Shown here in pieces: positions 46,801 through 55,137 of a stretch of 64,000 nt of DNA; position 1 is the stretch's first letter, and every line of letters begins with the position of its first letter. The stretch is from Pseudomonas fluorescens (GTDB taxonomy: Bacteria; Pseudomonadota; Gammaproteobacteria; Pseudomonadales; Pseudomonadaceae): positions 124,001 through 188,000 of the forward strand of contig NZ_CP038438.1 in assembly GCF_004683905.1 (NCBI RefSeq), read 5' to 3'. The notes below the pieces were generated by a model, which made no database searches, was not told the origin of the DNA, and worked only from the letters and a program-made list of their open reading frames with translations. The translations under genes and the position numbers were made by a program.

Positions 46801-47718
46801 ATGCAACTCCCGGACATGAACCTTCTGGTCGCCCTCGACGCCTTGCTCGACGAGGGCAGTGTGGTCGGCGCCGCGCGGCGGATGAACCTCAGCCCCGCCG
46901 CCATGAGCCGCACTCTGACGCGGATCCGCGAGGCGATCGGCGATCCGATCCTGGTACGCGCCGGTCGCGGCCTGGTGCCAACCCCCAAAGCCCTCGAATT
47001 GCGCGAGCAGGTGCGCGATGTCGTCGAGCAAGCGGCGCTGCTGTTTCGCTCCGCCGACAGCGTGGATCTGGGCACCCTGCGCCGGCGCTTCAGCATTCGC
47101 GCCAACGACTTTTTCATTGGCGTATATGGCGGCAAGCTGTTCGATACCCTCGACCAGCAGGCGCCACACTGCGAGTTGCGCTTCGTCCCCGAGGGCGATG
47201 GCGACGACGAAGCGCTGCGCGAAGGTCGGATTGATCTGAGTGTCAGCAACACCCGTCCGGTAACCCCGGAAGTCAAAGTGCAGAACCTGTTCTCCACGCA
47301 TTTCGTCGGTCTGGTGCGTGAGGATCATCCGTTGCTCGACGGCGAAGTCACCGCCGAGCGCTATGCCGGCTACTCGCATATCAGCATGTCGCGCCGTGGC
47401 ATTGCTCGCGGCCCCATCGACACCGCGTTGAACGCCCTGGGTCTGGAGCGGCGGGTGGCGGTGATCGCTCCGAGTTTCCACGCGGCGATGTTTGCCTTGC
47501 CCGATTCCGACCTGATCCTGCCGGTGCCCAAGGAAGCGTTGCTCAGCGTGCGCCGACTGGGCCTGAAACTGCGTTCGTTCAATCTGCCGATACCGTTGCC
47601 GACGCTGATGCTGACCCAGGCCTGGCACCCGCGCTTCGACAAGGACCCGGCGCACCGCTGGCTGCGTGAAACGCTCAAGGCGTGTTGTGACGAGACGTGG
47701 CTGGCCGCGCAGCCCTGA
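46801..47718 (+). CDS. LysR-family transcriptional regulator
   Basis: A 305-residue LysR-type regulator. The N-terminal winged helix-turn-helix is DMNLLVALDALLDEGSVVGA, ARRMNLSPAAMSRTLTRIRE; a linker helix and a PBP2-type effector domain follow. ATG 46801 has AAGAG upstream; an in-frame GTG at 46792 would add three residues. The gene lies in tandem, not divergent, with the EmrB-type exporter operon 215 bp downstream, which is the likeliest target. Confidence 0.93.
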   Translation: MQLPDMNLLVALDALLDEGSVVGAARRMNLSPAAMSRTLTRIREAIGDPILVRAGRGLVPTPKALELREQVRDVVEQAALLFRSADSVDLGTLRRRFSIRANDFFIGVYGGKLFDTLDQQAPHCELRFVPEGDGDDEALREGRIDLSVSNTRPVTPEVKVQNLFSTHFVGLVREDHPLLDGEVTAERYAGYSHISMSRRGIARGPIDTALNALGLERRVAVIAPSFHAAMFALPDSDLILPVPKEALLSVRRLGLKLRSFNLPIPLPTLMLTQAWHPRFDKDPAHRWLRETLKACCDETWLAAQP

Positions 47719-47728
47719 CACCGAATCA

Positions 47729-47822
47729 ATGTGGGAGGGGGGCTTGCTCCCGAAGGCGTCGTGTCAGGCAATGCATAGGGTGAATGACCCACCGCTTTCG
47801 CGAGCAAGCCCGCTCCCACATT
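47729..47822. repeat. REP pair, one arm decayed
   Basis: GTGGGAGGGGGGCTTGCTCC at the left is a mutated REP arm; CTTTCGCGAGCAAGCCCGCT at the right is the inverted intact arm. The left arm's changes, compared with other copies in the window, suggest an older or decaying REPIN. Confidence 0.75.
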
Positions 47823-47933
47823 GGATATTCATTGCTGCACTGAGCGCACTTATAACCTGCCAATAAGTCAATTTTCGTCAGCAGTAAGCCTTACTAAAAT
47901 GCTCCGGTATTTTTCCTTCCGGAGTGTGTATCC

Positions 47934-49472
47934 ATGACATCCCTGTCGGTTCCGGCGCCCATTGCTGCGGCCAGTCCGGCGACGGCGGCTGCGCCACCGG
48001 TGTTCGGGGCGCGAATCATCGCCGGCCTGGTTGGTGTGCTGCTGGCGGTGCTGGTCTCGGGCCTCAACGAAATGGTGACCAAAGTCGCACTGGCCGACAT
48101 TCGGGGCGCGCTGAACATCGGTTATGACGAAGGCACCTGGCTGGTGTCCTGCTACGCCGCGACCTCGGTCGCCGCGATGGCATTCGCCCCTTGGTGCTCG
48201 GTGACCTTCTCACTGCGTCGTTTTACCCTCTGCGCGATCAGCGTCTTTACGCTGCTCGGCGTGCTGTGCCCATTCGCCCCGAATTACGAAAGCCTGCTGC
48301 TGATGCGCACCCTGCAAGGTCTGGCCGGCGGCGCGTTGCCGCCGATGCTGATGACCGTCGCCCTGCGTTTTCTGCCGGCCAACTTCAAGCTCTATGGTTT
48401 GGCCGGTTATGCGTTGACGGCGACGTTCGGCCCAGGACTCGGCACGCCGCTGGCCGGGCTGTGGAGTGAGTATGTCGGCTGGCAATGGACGTTCTGGCAA
48501 ATCATCGTGCCGTGCCTGATCGCCATGGCGATGGTGGCCTGGGGGATTCCGCAGGATCCGCTGCGCCTGGAGCGCCTCAAGACCTTCAACTGGAAGGGCC
48601 TGCTGCTGGGCTTCCCGGCGATCTGCATGCTGGTGATCGGCTTGCTCCAGGGCAATCGGCTGGACTGGTTCGAGTCGAGCCTGATCTGCGGTTTGCTCGG
48701 CGCCGGTTCGCTGTTGCTGGTGGCGTTTCTGATCAATGAATGGTCGCAGCCGATTCCGTTTTTCAAGTTGCAGATGCTCGGCATCCGCAACTTGTCGTTC
48801 GCGCTGATGACCCTGGCCGGGGTGCTGGTGGTGTTGCAGGCGGTGGTGCTGATTCCGTCGAGCTACCTGGCGCAGGTCCAGGGTTATCGCCCGGTGCAGA
48901 CCGCGCCGATCATGCTGATCGCCGCGTTGCCGCAGTTGATCGCGCTGCCGCTAGTGGCGGCGCTGTGCAACTTGCGTTGGGTCGATTGCCGCTGGGTGCT
49001 CGGCATCGGTTTGAGCATGTTGACCCTGTCCTGCCTGGGCGGCTCGCTGCTGACTTCGGAGTGGATCCGCGACAATTTCTACGTCCTGCAATGGCTGCAG
49101 ATTTTCGGTCAGCCAATGTCGGTGCTGCCGCTGTTGATGCTCTCGACCGGCAGCATCCAGCCGCAGGACGGGCCGTTCGCCTCCGCATGGTTCAACACGG
49201 TGAAAGGCCTGGCGGCGGTGATCGCCACCGGAGTCATTGAGGCGCTGACCACCGCGCGCCTGCATTTCCACTCGACCATGTTGATCGACAACCTCGGCAA
49301 CTCACCGCTGGCCGATCGCAGCGACCCGGGGCTCGCCCATCGCCTGCATGAACAGGCCGTGGTGCTGACTTCCTCTGATCTCTATGTGTGCATGGCCGGC
49401 GTCGCGGTGGCGCTGATCCTGCTGATTTTCTGGCTGCCGACGCGGATCTTTCCGCCCCGTGCGCCGACCTGA
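47934..49472 (+). CDS. MFS drug exporter, DHA2/EmrB type
   Basis: A 512-residue major-facilitator protein with about 14 predicted TM helices, the DHA2 pattern. Motif-like segments include NEMVTKVALADIRGALNIGY in TM1/loop, LQGLAGGALPPMLMTVALRF in TM4, and GYALTATFGPGLGTPLAGLW in TM5 (motif C). With the EmrA-like adaptor and the outer-membrane factor next to it, it would form a tripartite exporter through both membranes. CGGAG lies upstream of the ATG. The substrate is unknown. Confidence 0.93.
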   Translation: MTSLSVPAPIAAASPATAAAPPVFGARIIAGLVGVLLAVLVSGLNEMVTKVALADIRGALNIGYDEGTWLVSCYAATSVAAMAFAPWCSVTFSLRRFTLCAISVFTLLGVLCPFAPNYESLLLMRTLQGLAGGALPPMLMTVALRFLPANFKLYGLAGYALTATFGPGLGTPLAGLWSEYVGWQWTFWQIIVPCLIAMAMVAWGIPQDPLRLERLKTFNWKGLLLGFPAICMLVIGLLQGNRLDWFESSLICGLLGAGSLLLVAFLINEWSQPIPFFKLQMLGIRNLSFALMTLAGVLVVLQAVVLIPSSYLAQVQGYRPVQTAPIMLIAALPQLIALPLVAALCNLRWVDCRWVLGIGLSMLTLSCLGGSLLTSEWIRDNFYVLQWLQIFGQPMSVLPLLMLSTGSIQPQDGPFASAWFNTVKGLAAVIATGVIEALTTARLHFHSTMLIDNLGNSPLADRSDPGLAHRLHEQAVVLTSSDLYVCMAGVAVALILLIFWLPTRIFPPRAPT

Positions 49473-49498
49473 TTGCTTCACTGATACCGAAGGTTTTT

Positions 49499-50569
49499 AT
49501 GACGACTCAAGCAAAGCAAAAACTCGCGGTGGCCGTGGCGGCCGCACTGGCGGTCGGCGTGTTGCTGTACCTGGCGGTGCCGGGACTGTTCGGCAAGCGC
49601 ACCCAGCAAAACACCAACGATGCGTTTGTTTCCGCCGACTTCACCCTGGTGGTGCCGCGCGTGGCCGGATTCATCAAGGAAGTGCTGGTGGAAGACAACC
49701 AGCAGGTCAAGGCCGGGCAGTTGCTGGCGCTGATCGATGATCGCGATTTGCGCGCCGCCGCTGAAGCGGCCGATGCGCAAACTTTGGTCGCCCGCGCTCA
49801 GCTGCAAAACGCCAAGGCGACGCTGGAGCGGCAGACCTCGGTGATTGCTCAGGCGCAGGCCTCGGTGGTTTCGGCCAAGGCAGAAATGGCCTTCGCCCAG
49901 CAGGAACTCAATCGCTACAACCACCTCGCCGGTGTAGGTGCCGGCACGGTGCAGAACGCGCAACAGGCCCGCACGCGTATTGATCAGGCAACCGCTCGGC
50001 TCGATACCGCCAGCGCGAAGCTCGCGGCTGAACGCAAGCAGGTCGAGATTCTCACGGCGCAGCGCGATGCCGCCGAGGGCAATCTGAAGCACGCGCAAGC
50101 GGCGCTGGAAATCGCCAGTTTCGAGTTGTCCTACACCCGGATCACCGCGCCGCAGGACGGCATGATCGGCGAGCGTGCTGTGCGCGTCGGCGCTTATGTC
50201 ACGCCGGGCAGCAAGCTGCTGGCGGTGGTGCCGTTGCAGCAGGCGTATGTAGTCGCCAATTTTCAAGAAACCCAACTGACGGACGTGCAGCCGGGCCAGC
50301 ACGTGCAGGTGCGCGTCGACAGCCTTGGTGGCGAGGCCTTGAGCGGTCGCGTCGAAAGCATCGCCCCGGCGACGGGCGTGACATTCGCCGCTGTGAAGCC
50401 GGACAACGCCACCGGTAATTTCACCAAGGTTGTACAACGGATTCCGGTGAAAATCGTGCTTGAGCCGGGTCAGCCGTTGGCCGAGCGTTTGCGTGTGGGC
50501 ATGTCGGTGGAGGCGAGTATCGATACTCGCCGTTCGGCGTCGGCGGAACGTGAGGTGACGCAGCGATGA
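49499..50569 (+). CDS. EmrA/HlyD-type membrane-fusion protein
   Basis: A 356-residue adaptor with an N-terminal signal-anchor (KLAVAVAAALAVGVLLYLAV), lipoyl half-motifs (DFTLVVPRVAGFIKEVLVED and TRITAPQDGMIGERAVRVGA), a coiled-coil hairpin (about 90-200) and a beta-barrel. ATG 49499 with GAAGG upstream is taken; the frame extends upstream into the EmrB gene without support. The stop overlaps the next gene's ATG by 4 nt (ATGA). Confidence 0.93.
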   Translation: MTTQAKQKLAVAVAAALAVGVLLYLAVPGLFGKRTQQNTNDAFVSADFTLVVPRVAGFIKEVLVEDNQQVKAGQLLALIDDRDLRAAAEAADAQTLVARAQLQNAKATLERQTSVIAQAQASVVSAKAEMAFAQQELNRYNHLAGVGAGTVQNAQQARTRIDQATARLDTASAKLAAERKQVEILTAQRDAAEGNLKHAQAALEIASFELSYTRITAPQDGMIGERAVRVGAYVTPGSKLLAVVPLQQAYVVANFQETQLTDVQPGQHVQVRVDSLGGEALSGRVESIAPATGVTFAAVKPDNATGNFTKVVQRIPVKIVLEPGQPLAERLRVGMSVEASIDTRRSASAEREVTQR

Positions 50570-52113
50570 ACAGTTTTGATAGAACTGACGCCTTCGCGAG
50601 CAAGCCCGCTCCCACCGGGGGAACGCATTACCCAATGTGGGAGCGGGCTTGCTCGCGAAGAGGCCAGTGGCAGCAACTCACCCTCGGTGCATTGCTCGCT
50701 ATTGGCCTCAGCGCCTGCACCGTCGGCCCGGACTTCCGCAAGCCCGAAGCCACAAAGATCGCCGACTGGGCCAAACCCGCCAAATCCGCCCCCAGCCAAG
50801 CCGTCAGCGAACCGCTGAACGAACGCTGGTGGGAGGTTTTCCACGACCCGCAACTCTCAGCCCTGACCCAGCGGGCGATGAACAGCAACCTCGATCTGCA
50901 ACTGGCCAGCAGCCGCTTGCAACAAAGCCGTGCCGCGCGACAAGTGATCACCGCGGATCGCTACCCGAACACCGCCGCTACCGGCAGCTACGCGCGTAAA
51001 CGCAACAGTGGCGAAGGCCTGAATGACCCGTCCGGGCACAACGGCGATTCCGCCTTCAACCTGTGGGACGCCGGTTTCTCCGCGTCCTGGGAACTGGATT
51101 TCTGGGGCCGCGTGCGCCGTGAAACCGAAGCCGCCGATGCCAACCTCGAAGTCGCCGAAAACGACCGTCGCGGTGTGCTTCTGGCGGTGCTCGCCGACAC
51201 CGCGCAGAACTACATCCAGCTGCGCGGTGTGCAGAACACTCGCGCGGTCACCGAGCAGAACCTCGACGTCGCCCGGCACAGCCTCAAACTGTCGCAGCTG
51301 CGCCTGAGCGATGGTGTGGCAACCGATCTGGACGTCGCCGAAGCCGCCGCGCAGGTTTCCGCCATCGAATCGCGCCTGCCGGCCCTCGAGCAGCGTCAGT
51401 CGCAATTGATCAACGCGATCAGCCTGCTGATGGGCGAACCGCCGCAGGCCCTGGCCAAGGAGTTATCCACAGACGGCGCGGTGCCGCAGTCACCGCTGCA
51501 AGTCGCCATCGGCCTGCCGTCGCAGCTGGCCGAACGCCGGCCGGACATCCGGCAGGCCGAGGCGCGCCTGCATGCCGCCACCGCCAACATCGGCGTGGCC
51601 AAGGGCGATTTTTATCCGCGCATCACCCTGTCCGGCAACCTCGGCTCGCAAGCGATGCAACTGAGCGACTTCGGCTCCTGGGGCTCGCGCGCGTTCGGTA
51701 TCGGCCCGCAATTCAGCCTGCCGCTGTTCGACGGCGGACGCCTGCGCGGCATGTTGCAACTGCGCGAGGCCCAGCAACAGGAAGCGGCCATCGCCTACCA
51801 GCAGACCGTGCTGCGCGCCTGGCATGAAATCGACGACCAGTTGACCGCCTACAACGCCAGCCAGCGTCGCCGCGACAGCCTCGCCGAAGCCGTGCGGCAG
51901 AACCAGATCGCCCTGCGCACCGCACAACAGCAGTACGTCGAAGGCGTGGTCGATTTCGTCAACGTCCTCACCGTTCAAGGCGCGTTGCTGGCGACTCAGG
52001 AGCAGTGGGTGGAGAGCTCGACCGGGGTGTCGCTGGCGATGGTCGGGTTGTACAAGGCGCTGGGTGGGGGATGGGAGGCGGTGTATCCGGTGGGGGAGGT
52101 GGCGCGGCGCTGA
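50566..52113 (+). CDS. NodT/OprM-type outer-membrane efflux lipoprotein with REPIN in its signal-peptide region
   Basis: A 515-residue outer-membrane factor. The lipobox is LSAC at residues 48-51 (GALLAIGLSAC), and the two OMF repeats follow (LSALTQRAMNSNLDLQLASS; ERRPDIRQAEARLHAATANI). The gene start ATG 50566 overlaps the adaptor stop, which is good evidence that this is the original start. A complete REPIN (50591-50660) lies in frame between this start and the hydrophobic core, giving an abnormally long n-region of about 34 residues; part of it reads MWERACSRR from the REP arm. An internal ATG at 50635, inside the right REP arm, could give a signal peptide of normal length. The mature protein is of normal length. 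Confidence 0.92.
   Translation: MNSFDRTDAFASKPAPTGGTHYPMWERACSRRGQWQQLTLGALLAIGLSACTVGPDFRKPEATKIADWAKPAKSAPSQAVSEPLNERWWEVFHDPQLSALTQRAMNSNLDLQLASSRLQQSRAARQVITADRYPNTAATGSYARKRNSGEGLNDPSGHNGDSAFNLWDAGFSASWELDFWGRVRRETEAADANLEVAENDRRGVLLAVLADTAQNYIQLRGVQNTRAVTEQNLDVARHSLKLSQLRLSDGVATDLDVAEAAAQVSAIESRLPALEQRQSQLINAISLLMGEPPQALAKELSTDGAVPQSPLQVAIGLPSQLAERRPDIRQAEARLHAATANIGVAKGDFYPRITLSGNLGSQAMQLSDFGSWGSRAFGIGPQFSLPLFDGGRLRGMLQLREAQQQEAAIAYQQTVLRAWHEIDDQLTAYNASQRRRDSLAEAVRQNQIALRTAQQQYVEGVVDFVNVLTVQGALLATQEQWVESSTGVSLAMVGLYKALGGGWEAVYPVGEVARR
50591..50660. repeat. REPIN inside the 5' coding region of the OMF gene
   Basis: Arms CCTTCGCGAGCAAGCCCGCT... and its reverse complement around a spacer of about 20 bp. 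Unlike the other copies in this window, which lie between genes, it is within the open frame of the outer-membrane factor and keeps the frame open. Confidence 0.9.
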
Positions 52114-52208
52114 GATTGCGCCTGAGGGAGCAAATCGGCGAATTCGATTGGCCACTATACGGCTATTGCACAGTGGAAGATTCACAGGTTGAAGCGGGTT
52201 ATGGCTGT

Positions 52209-52514
52209 TCAGCCTGCGAAATTTTCGATTTTGATTTGCCCGTCGGGAAAGGTCGCGATGATTTCAAGTTCGCCACCCATTGCCCGGATATAGTTGCGCA
52301 GCGTGCTGATGTACATATCGGTACGGCGCTCCATTTTCGAGATGGCCGCTTGGTTGACGTGCAGCATTTCAGCCAGCGTGGCCTGGCTCAAGGCCTTGGC
52401 TTGTCGCAGTTCGTTAAGCGGCATTTCCTTGATGTGTTGTTCGTAGATCGAATCGGCAAGCGCCCGTGCTTCGGGTGTCATGCGTGCTTCGAGGTCGGCG
52501 AATTTCTTAGCCAT
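52209..52514 (-). CDS. higA: HigA-type XRE antitoxin
   Basis: A 101-residue protein with a helix-turn-helix of the Cro/cI class (MPLNELRQAKALSQATLAEM, HVNQAAISKMERRTDMYIST) and a C-terminal tail. It would neutralise the adjacent RelE/HigB-like toxin and repress the operon. ATG 52514 has AGAGGG upstream, and it overlaps the toxin stop by 8 bp. The order toxin first, antitoxin second is typical of HigBA. Confidence 0.9.
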   Translation of the reverse strand: MAKKFADLEARMTPEARALADSIYEQHIKEMPLNELRQAKALSQATLAEMLHVNQAAISKMERRTDMYISTLRNYIRAMGGELEIIATFPDGQIKIENFAG

Positions 52515-52872
52515 TGTTGCAACCCTCTTTGCGCAATGTTTCGAGATGCTCATCGTACAGTCGATCGGCGAGCGGGACGTTGAGTTCATACCAGCGGTCC
52601 TGACCGGTTTTATCTCCACCGATCAAAAGCAACGCGCAGCGTCTTGGATCAAACGCATAGAGCACGCGATACGGTCGCCCGCCATGCTGGACGCGCAATT
52701 CCCGTAAATGACCATGCCGCGCGCCATTGATTGCACTGCTATGCGGAAAACGCAGGCCTGGGCCGAATTGCCCAAGCAGTTTGACGCTTGCCGCCACAGA
52801 ACTCTGCTCGCTCTCAGTCAGTTCTTCCCACCAGTTGCCGAACTCGTCGGTGTATTCGATATCCCAATTCAT
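52507..52872 (-). CDS. higB: HigB/RelE-type toxin (Gp49-like)
   Basis: A 121-residue protein of the phage-derived Gp49-like/HigB toxin family, related to RelE mRNA interferases. Conserved segments are EYTDEFGNWWEELTESEQSS, RFPHSSAINGARHGHLRELR and GGRPYRVLYAFDPRRCALLL, then LLIGGDKTGQDRWYELNVPL. The start ATG 52872 is taken from the family's usual beginning; its ribosome site is weak. A nested palindrome directly upstream is the likely autoregulatory operator. Confidence 0.9.
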   Translation of the reverse strand: MNWDIEYTDEFGNWWEELTESEQSSVAASVKLLGQFGPGLRFPHSSAINGARHGHLRELRVQHGGRPYRVLYAFDPRRCALLLIGGDKTGQDRWYELNVPLADRLYDEHLETLRKEGCNNG

Positions 52873-52879
52873 GGGCACT

Positions 52880-52917
52880 AATATGAGTGTTATGGAATAT
52901 TCCATCAAAGTCATATT
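52880..52917. promoter_or_regulatory. Nested palindromic operator of the HigBA-type operon
   Basis: The 14-bp perfect palindrome ATGGAATATTCCAT (52892-52905) shares its centre with outer arms AATATGA (52880-52886) and TCATATT (52911-52917). It starts 8 bp upstream of the toxin start, so it should overlap the promoter and bind the antitoxin. Confidence 0.75.
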
Positions 52918-53041
52918 TTCGATGGGTTGACCATAGCGCTTCGGTCGGATTACAGCAAGCGTAACGGCACAGTGATGGCCTTTCGCTTGACGCTAATCCC
53001 CGCTGTCGTAGACTCCGCTCATCCGTCAGGGAGTAGCGGTT

Positions 53042-53821
53042 ATGCAGCGTTTGCGCGGTTGGGTTATCGGATTGACCTTTGTCACGTGTGCAGTTCAGGC
53101 GCAAACGCCCGGGCCAGACGATCCGCTGCTGGATAACGCAGCGCCTGCGGCAACCACGGCGAGCAGTGAGGCGCGGGGGGTGTTGCGGGCGCGGGATCAG
53201 GCGGTGCTGGCCAGCGAGCTGTCGGGGCGGATTGTCGAGTTGCCGTTCAGCGAGGGCGAGTCGTTCAAGAAAGGCGATGTGCTGGCGCGCTTCGACTGCT
53301 CGGCGTATCAGGCTCAGCTCAATGCTGCGCAGGCGGCCAATCGCGGTGCCGGTGAGGAGTTGGCGCACAACCGGCAGTTGGCCGCGCTCAATTCCGTCGG
53401 GCGTTTCGAAGTGGCGCGGGCCGAGGCCAAGGTCAGCGAAACCCAGGCGCAATCTCAGGTTTATCAGATTCAGGTCAAACGCTGCAGCGTGGTCGCGCCA
53501 TTCGACGGGCAAGTGGTCGAGCGCAAGGTCCAGCGTTTCGAAAGCGTGGCGGCCGGCGCGCCGCTGCTGGACGTGGTGGACAACCGCACCCTGGAGATCC
53601 ACTTGTTGGTGCCGTCGCGCTGGATGGCCAGGCTTAAACCCGGCCAGACCTTCAGCTTTGTCCCCGACGAAACCGGCCAGCCGCTCGATGCGACGGTCAA
53701 ACGCCTCGGTGCGCGCATCGACGAAGGCAGCCAGACACTGTTGCTGGTCGCCACACTTCCCGAAGCCAAGGGCTTGCTCGCCGGCATGAGCGGCACGGCG
53801 CACTTTGCGGAGCTTAAATGA
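53042..53821 (+). CDS. HlyD/RND-type periplasmic adaptor
   Basis: A 259-residue periplasmic adaptor with a signal peptide (cleaved near AVQA|QT, about residue 20). The lipoyl halves are AVLASELSGRIVELPFSEGE and VVAPFDGQVVERKVQRFESV, separated by a short helical hairpin, with a beta-barrel behind (LLVPSRWMARLKPGQTFSFV). It is short for a drug-efflux adaptor. It is the first of three overlapping genes, the stop and next start overlapping as ATGA, but no RND, MFS or ABC pump follows. GGGAGTAGCGGTT precedes the ATG. Confidence 0.88.
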   Translation: MQRLRGWVIGLTFVTCAVQAQTPGPDDPLLDNAAPAATTASSEARGVLRARDQAVLASELSGRIVELPFSEGESFKKGDVLARFDCSAYQAQLNAAQAANRGAGEELAHNRQLAALNSVGRFEVARAEAKVSETQAQSQVYQIQVKRCSVVAPFDGQVVERKVQRFESVAAGAPLLDVVDNRTLEIHLLVPSRWMARLKPGQTFSFVPDETGQPLDATVKRLGARIDEGSQTLLLVATLPEAKGLLAGMSGTAHFAELK

Positions 53822-55137
53822 ACGCCCCGGTAGCCGGCGCTGCCGAGCAGGTGTTCGCGCGGTTCCTTGACCTCGAACGCCAGACCCGCGCCGCCCGCGA
53901 TGCCTCGCAACTGGCCTACAGTCTGGTCAATGACGGCCAGTCGTTGTTCGGCTTTCGTCATGCAGCGCTGCTGATCGCCGGCAAGGTACAGGCGGTGACC
54001 GGCGTCAGCGCGGTGGAGCCGAATGCGCCGTTCGTGGCGTTTGTCGAGCAAGCCGTGGCGCAGTTGTTCCAGCAGGATGTGCTGAAGCAGGCGCGGGTGA
54101 TTACCCCGCAACTGCTTGCCGAGTCGATTCAGGCCGACTGGCGCTCGCTGTCGGCGGCGCAGGTGTTCTGGCTGCCGCTGATCGACCGCCAGGGCGAGGT
54201 GTTCGGCGGTCTGTGGCTGGCCCGCGATGTGCCGTGGAATCCTTCCGAACAAGTGCTGCTGTCGCAACTGGGCGACACCTACAGTCACGCCTGGCTGGCG
54301 CTGCAGCCGCGCAAACCGTGGCGCCTGCGCTGGACGCGCAAGCGTCAGGTGGCGTTGGTGGCGTTGCTGTTGCTCGGGTTGCTGATCCCGGTGCGCCAGT
54401 CGGTATTGGCTCCGGCGGAGGTGGTGCCGCAGGGCGGGCGCGTGGTCGCGGCGCCGCTGGACGGGGTGATCGCCGAGTTTCTGGTCAAGCCCAATCAACC
54501 GGTGAAAACCGGCGACCTGTTGCTGCGGTTTGAAAGCACCACCCTCAAGGCCCAGGCCGATGTGGCCGAGCGTGCCTTGGGCGTGGCGGAAGCGGAACTG
54601 AAATCCAACTCGCAACGTTCATTTGCCGATGCCGAATCCAGTGCCAGGGTCGATTTGCTCGCCGCCCGTGCCGAGCAAAAACGCGCCGAGCGCGATTACG
54701 CCCGCGAGTTGCTGGCGCGCAGCGAAGTGCGCGCGGAGCGTGACGGCATTGCAGTGTTCGCCGATGCCGAGCGCCTGACCGGCAGACCGGTGCAGACCGG
54801 CGAGCGGTTGATGGAAATCGCCGACCCGAATCAGGCCGAACTGCGCATCGAGCTGGCGGTGGGCGACGCGATTGCGCTGGCGCCGGGTGCCGAAGTTGCG
54901 CTGTTTCTCGACAGCGATCCGTTGCAGCGCCACCTCGCCACGCTGGAGCGCTCGGCTTACGAGGCGCAACCGACGGCGGGCGGGCAACTGGCTTATCGAC
55001 TGGATGCCAATTTTGCTGATGCGCCACCGCGTATCGGCCTGCGCGGCACGGCAAAAATTTTCGGTGATCGCGCCCCGCTGGCCTTGTACCTGCTGCGCCG
55101 CCCTCTGGCCGGTCTGCGCCAGAGCGTGGGCCTGTAA
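53818..55137 (+). CDS. GAF-like/HlyD fusion membrane protein
   Basis: A 439-residue protein with an N-terminal GAF-like cytoplasmic region (about 1-160, FLDLERQTRAARDASQLAYS, then VFWLPLIDRQGEVFGGLWLA), one TM helix (about 178-194, VALVALLLLGLLIPV), and a periplasmic HlyD part with lipoyl segments (GRVVAAPLDGVIAEFLVKPN and RAERDGIAVFADAERLTGRP) and a coiled coil between. Coupling a sensor-like domain to an adaptor is unusual and suggests regulated export. It overlaps the first gene by 4 bp and abuts the third directly. Confidence 0.87.
   Translation: MNAPVAGAAEQVFARFLDLERQTRAARDASQLAYSLVNDGQSLFGFRHAALLIAGKVQAVTGVSAVEPNAPFVAFVEQAVAQLFQQDVLKQARVITPQLLAESIQADWRSLSAAQVFWLPLIDRQGEVFGGLWLARDVPWNPSEQVLLSQLGDTYSHAWLALQPRKPWRLRWTRKRQVALVALLLLGLLIPVRQSVLAPAEVVPQGGRVVAAPLDGVIAEFLVKPNQPVKTGDLLLRFESTTLKAQADVAERALGVAEAELKSNSQRSFADAESSARVDLLAARAEQKRAERDYARELLARSEVRAERDGIAVFADAERLTGRPVQTGERLMEIADPNQAELRIELAVGDAIALAPGAEVALFLDSDPLQRHLATLERSAYEAQPTAGGQLAYRLDANFADAPPRIGLRGTAKIFGDRAPLALYLLRRPLAGLRQSVGL

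Noticed and set aside
10412..50660. CRISPR-like array from recurring GCGGGCTTGCTCGC units
   Set aside because: The units are scattered kilobases apart as inverted pairs, which is the REPIN pattern; there is no regular spacer and no cas gene.
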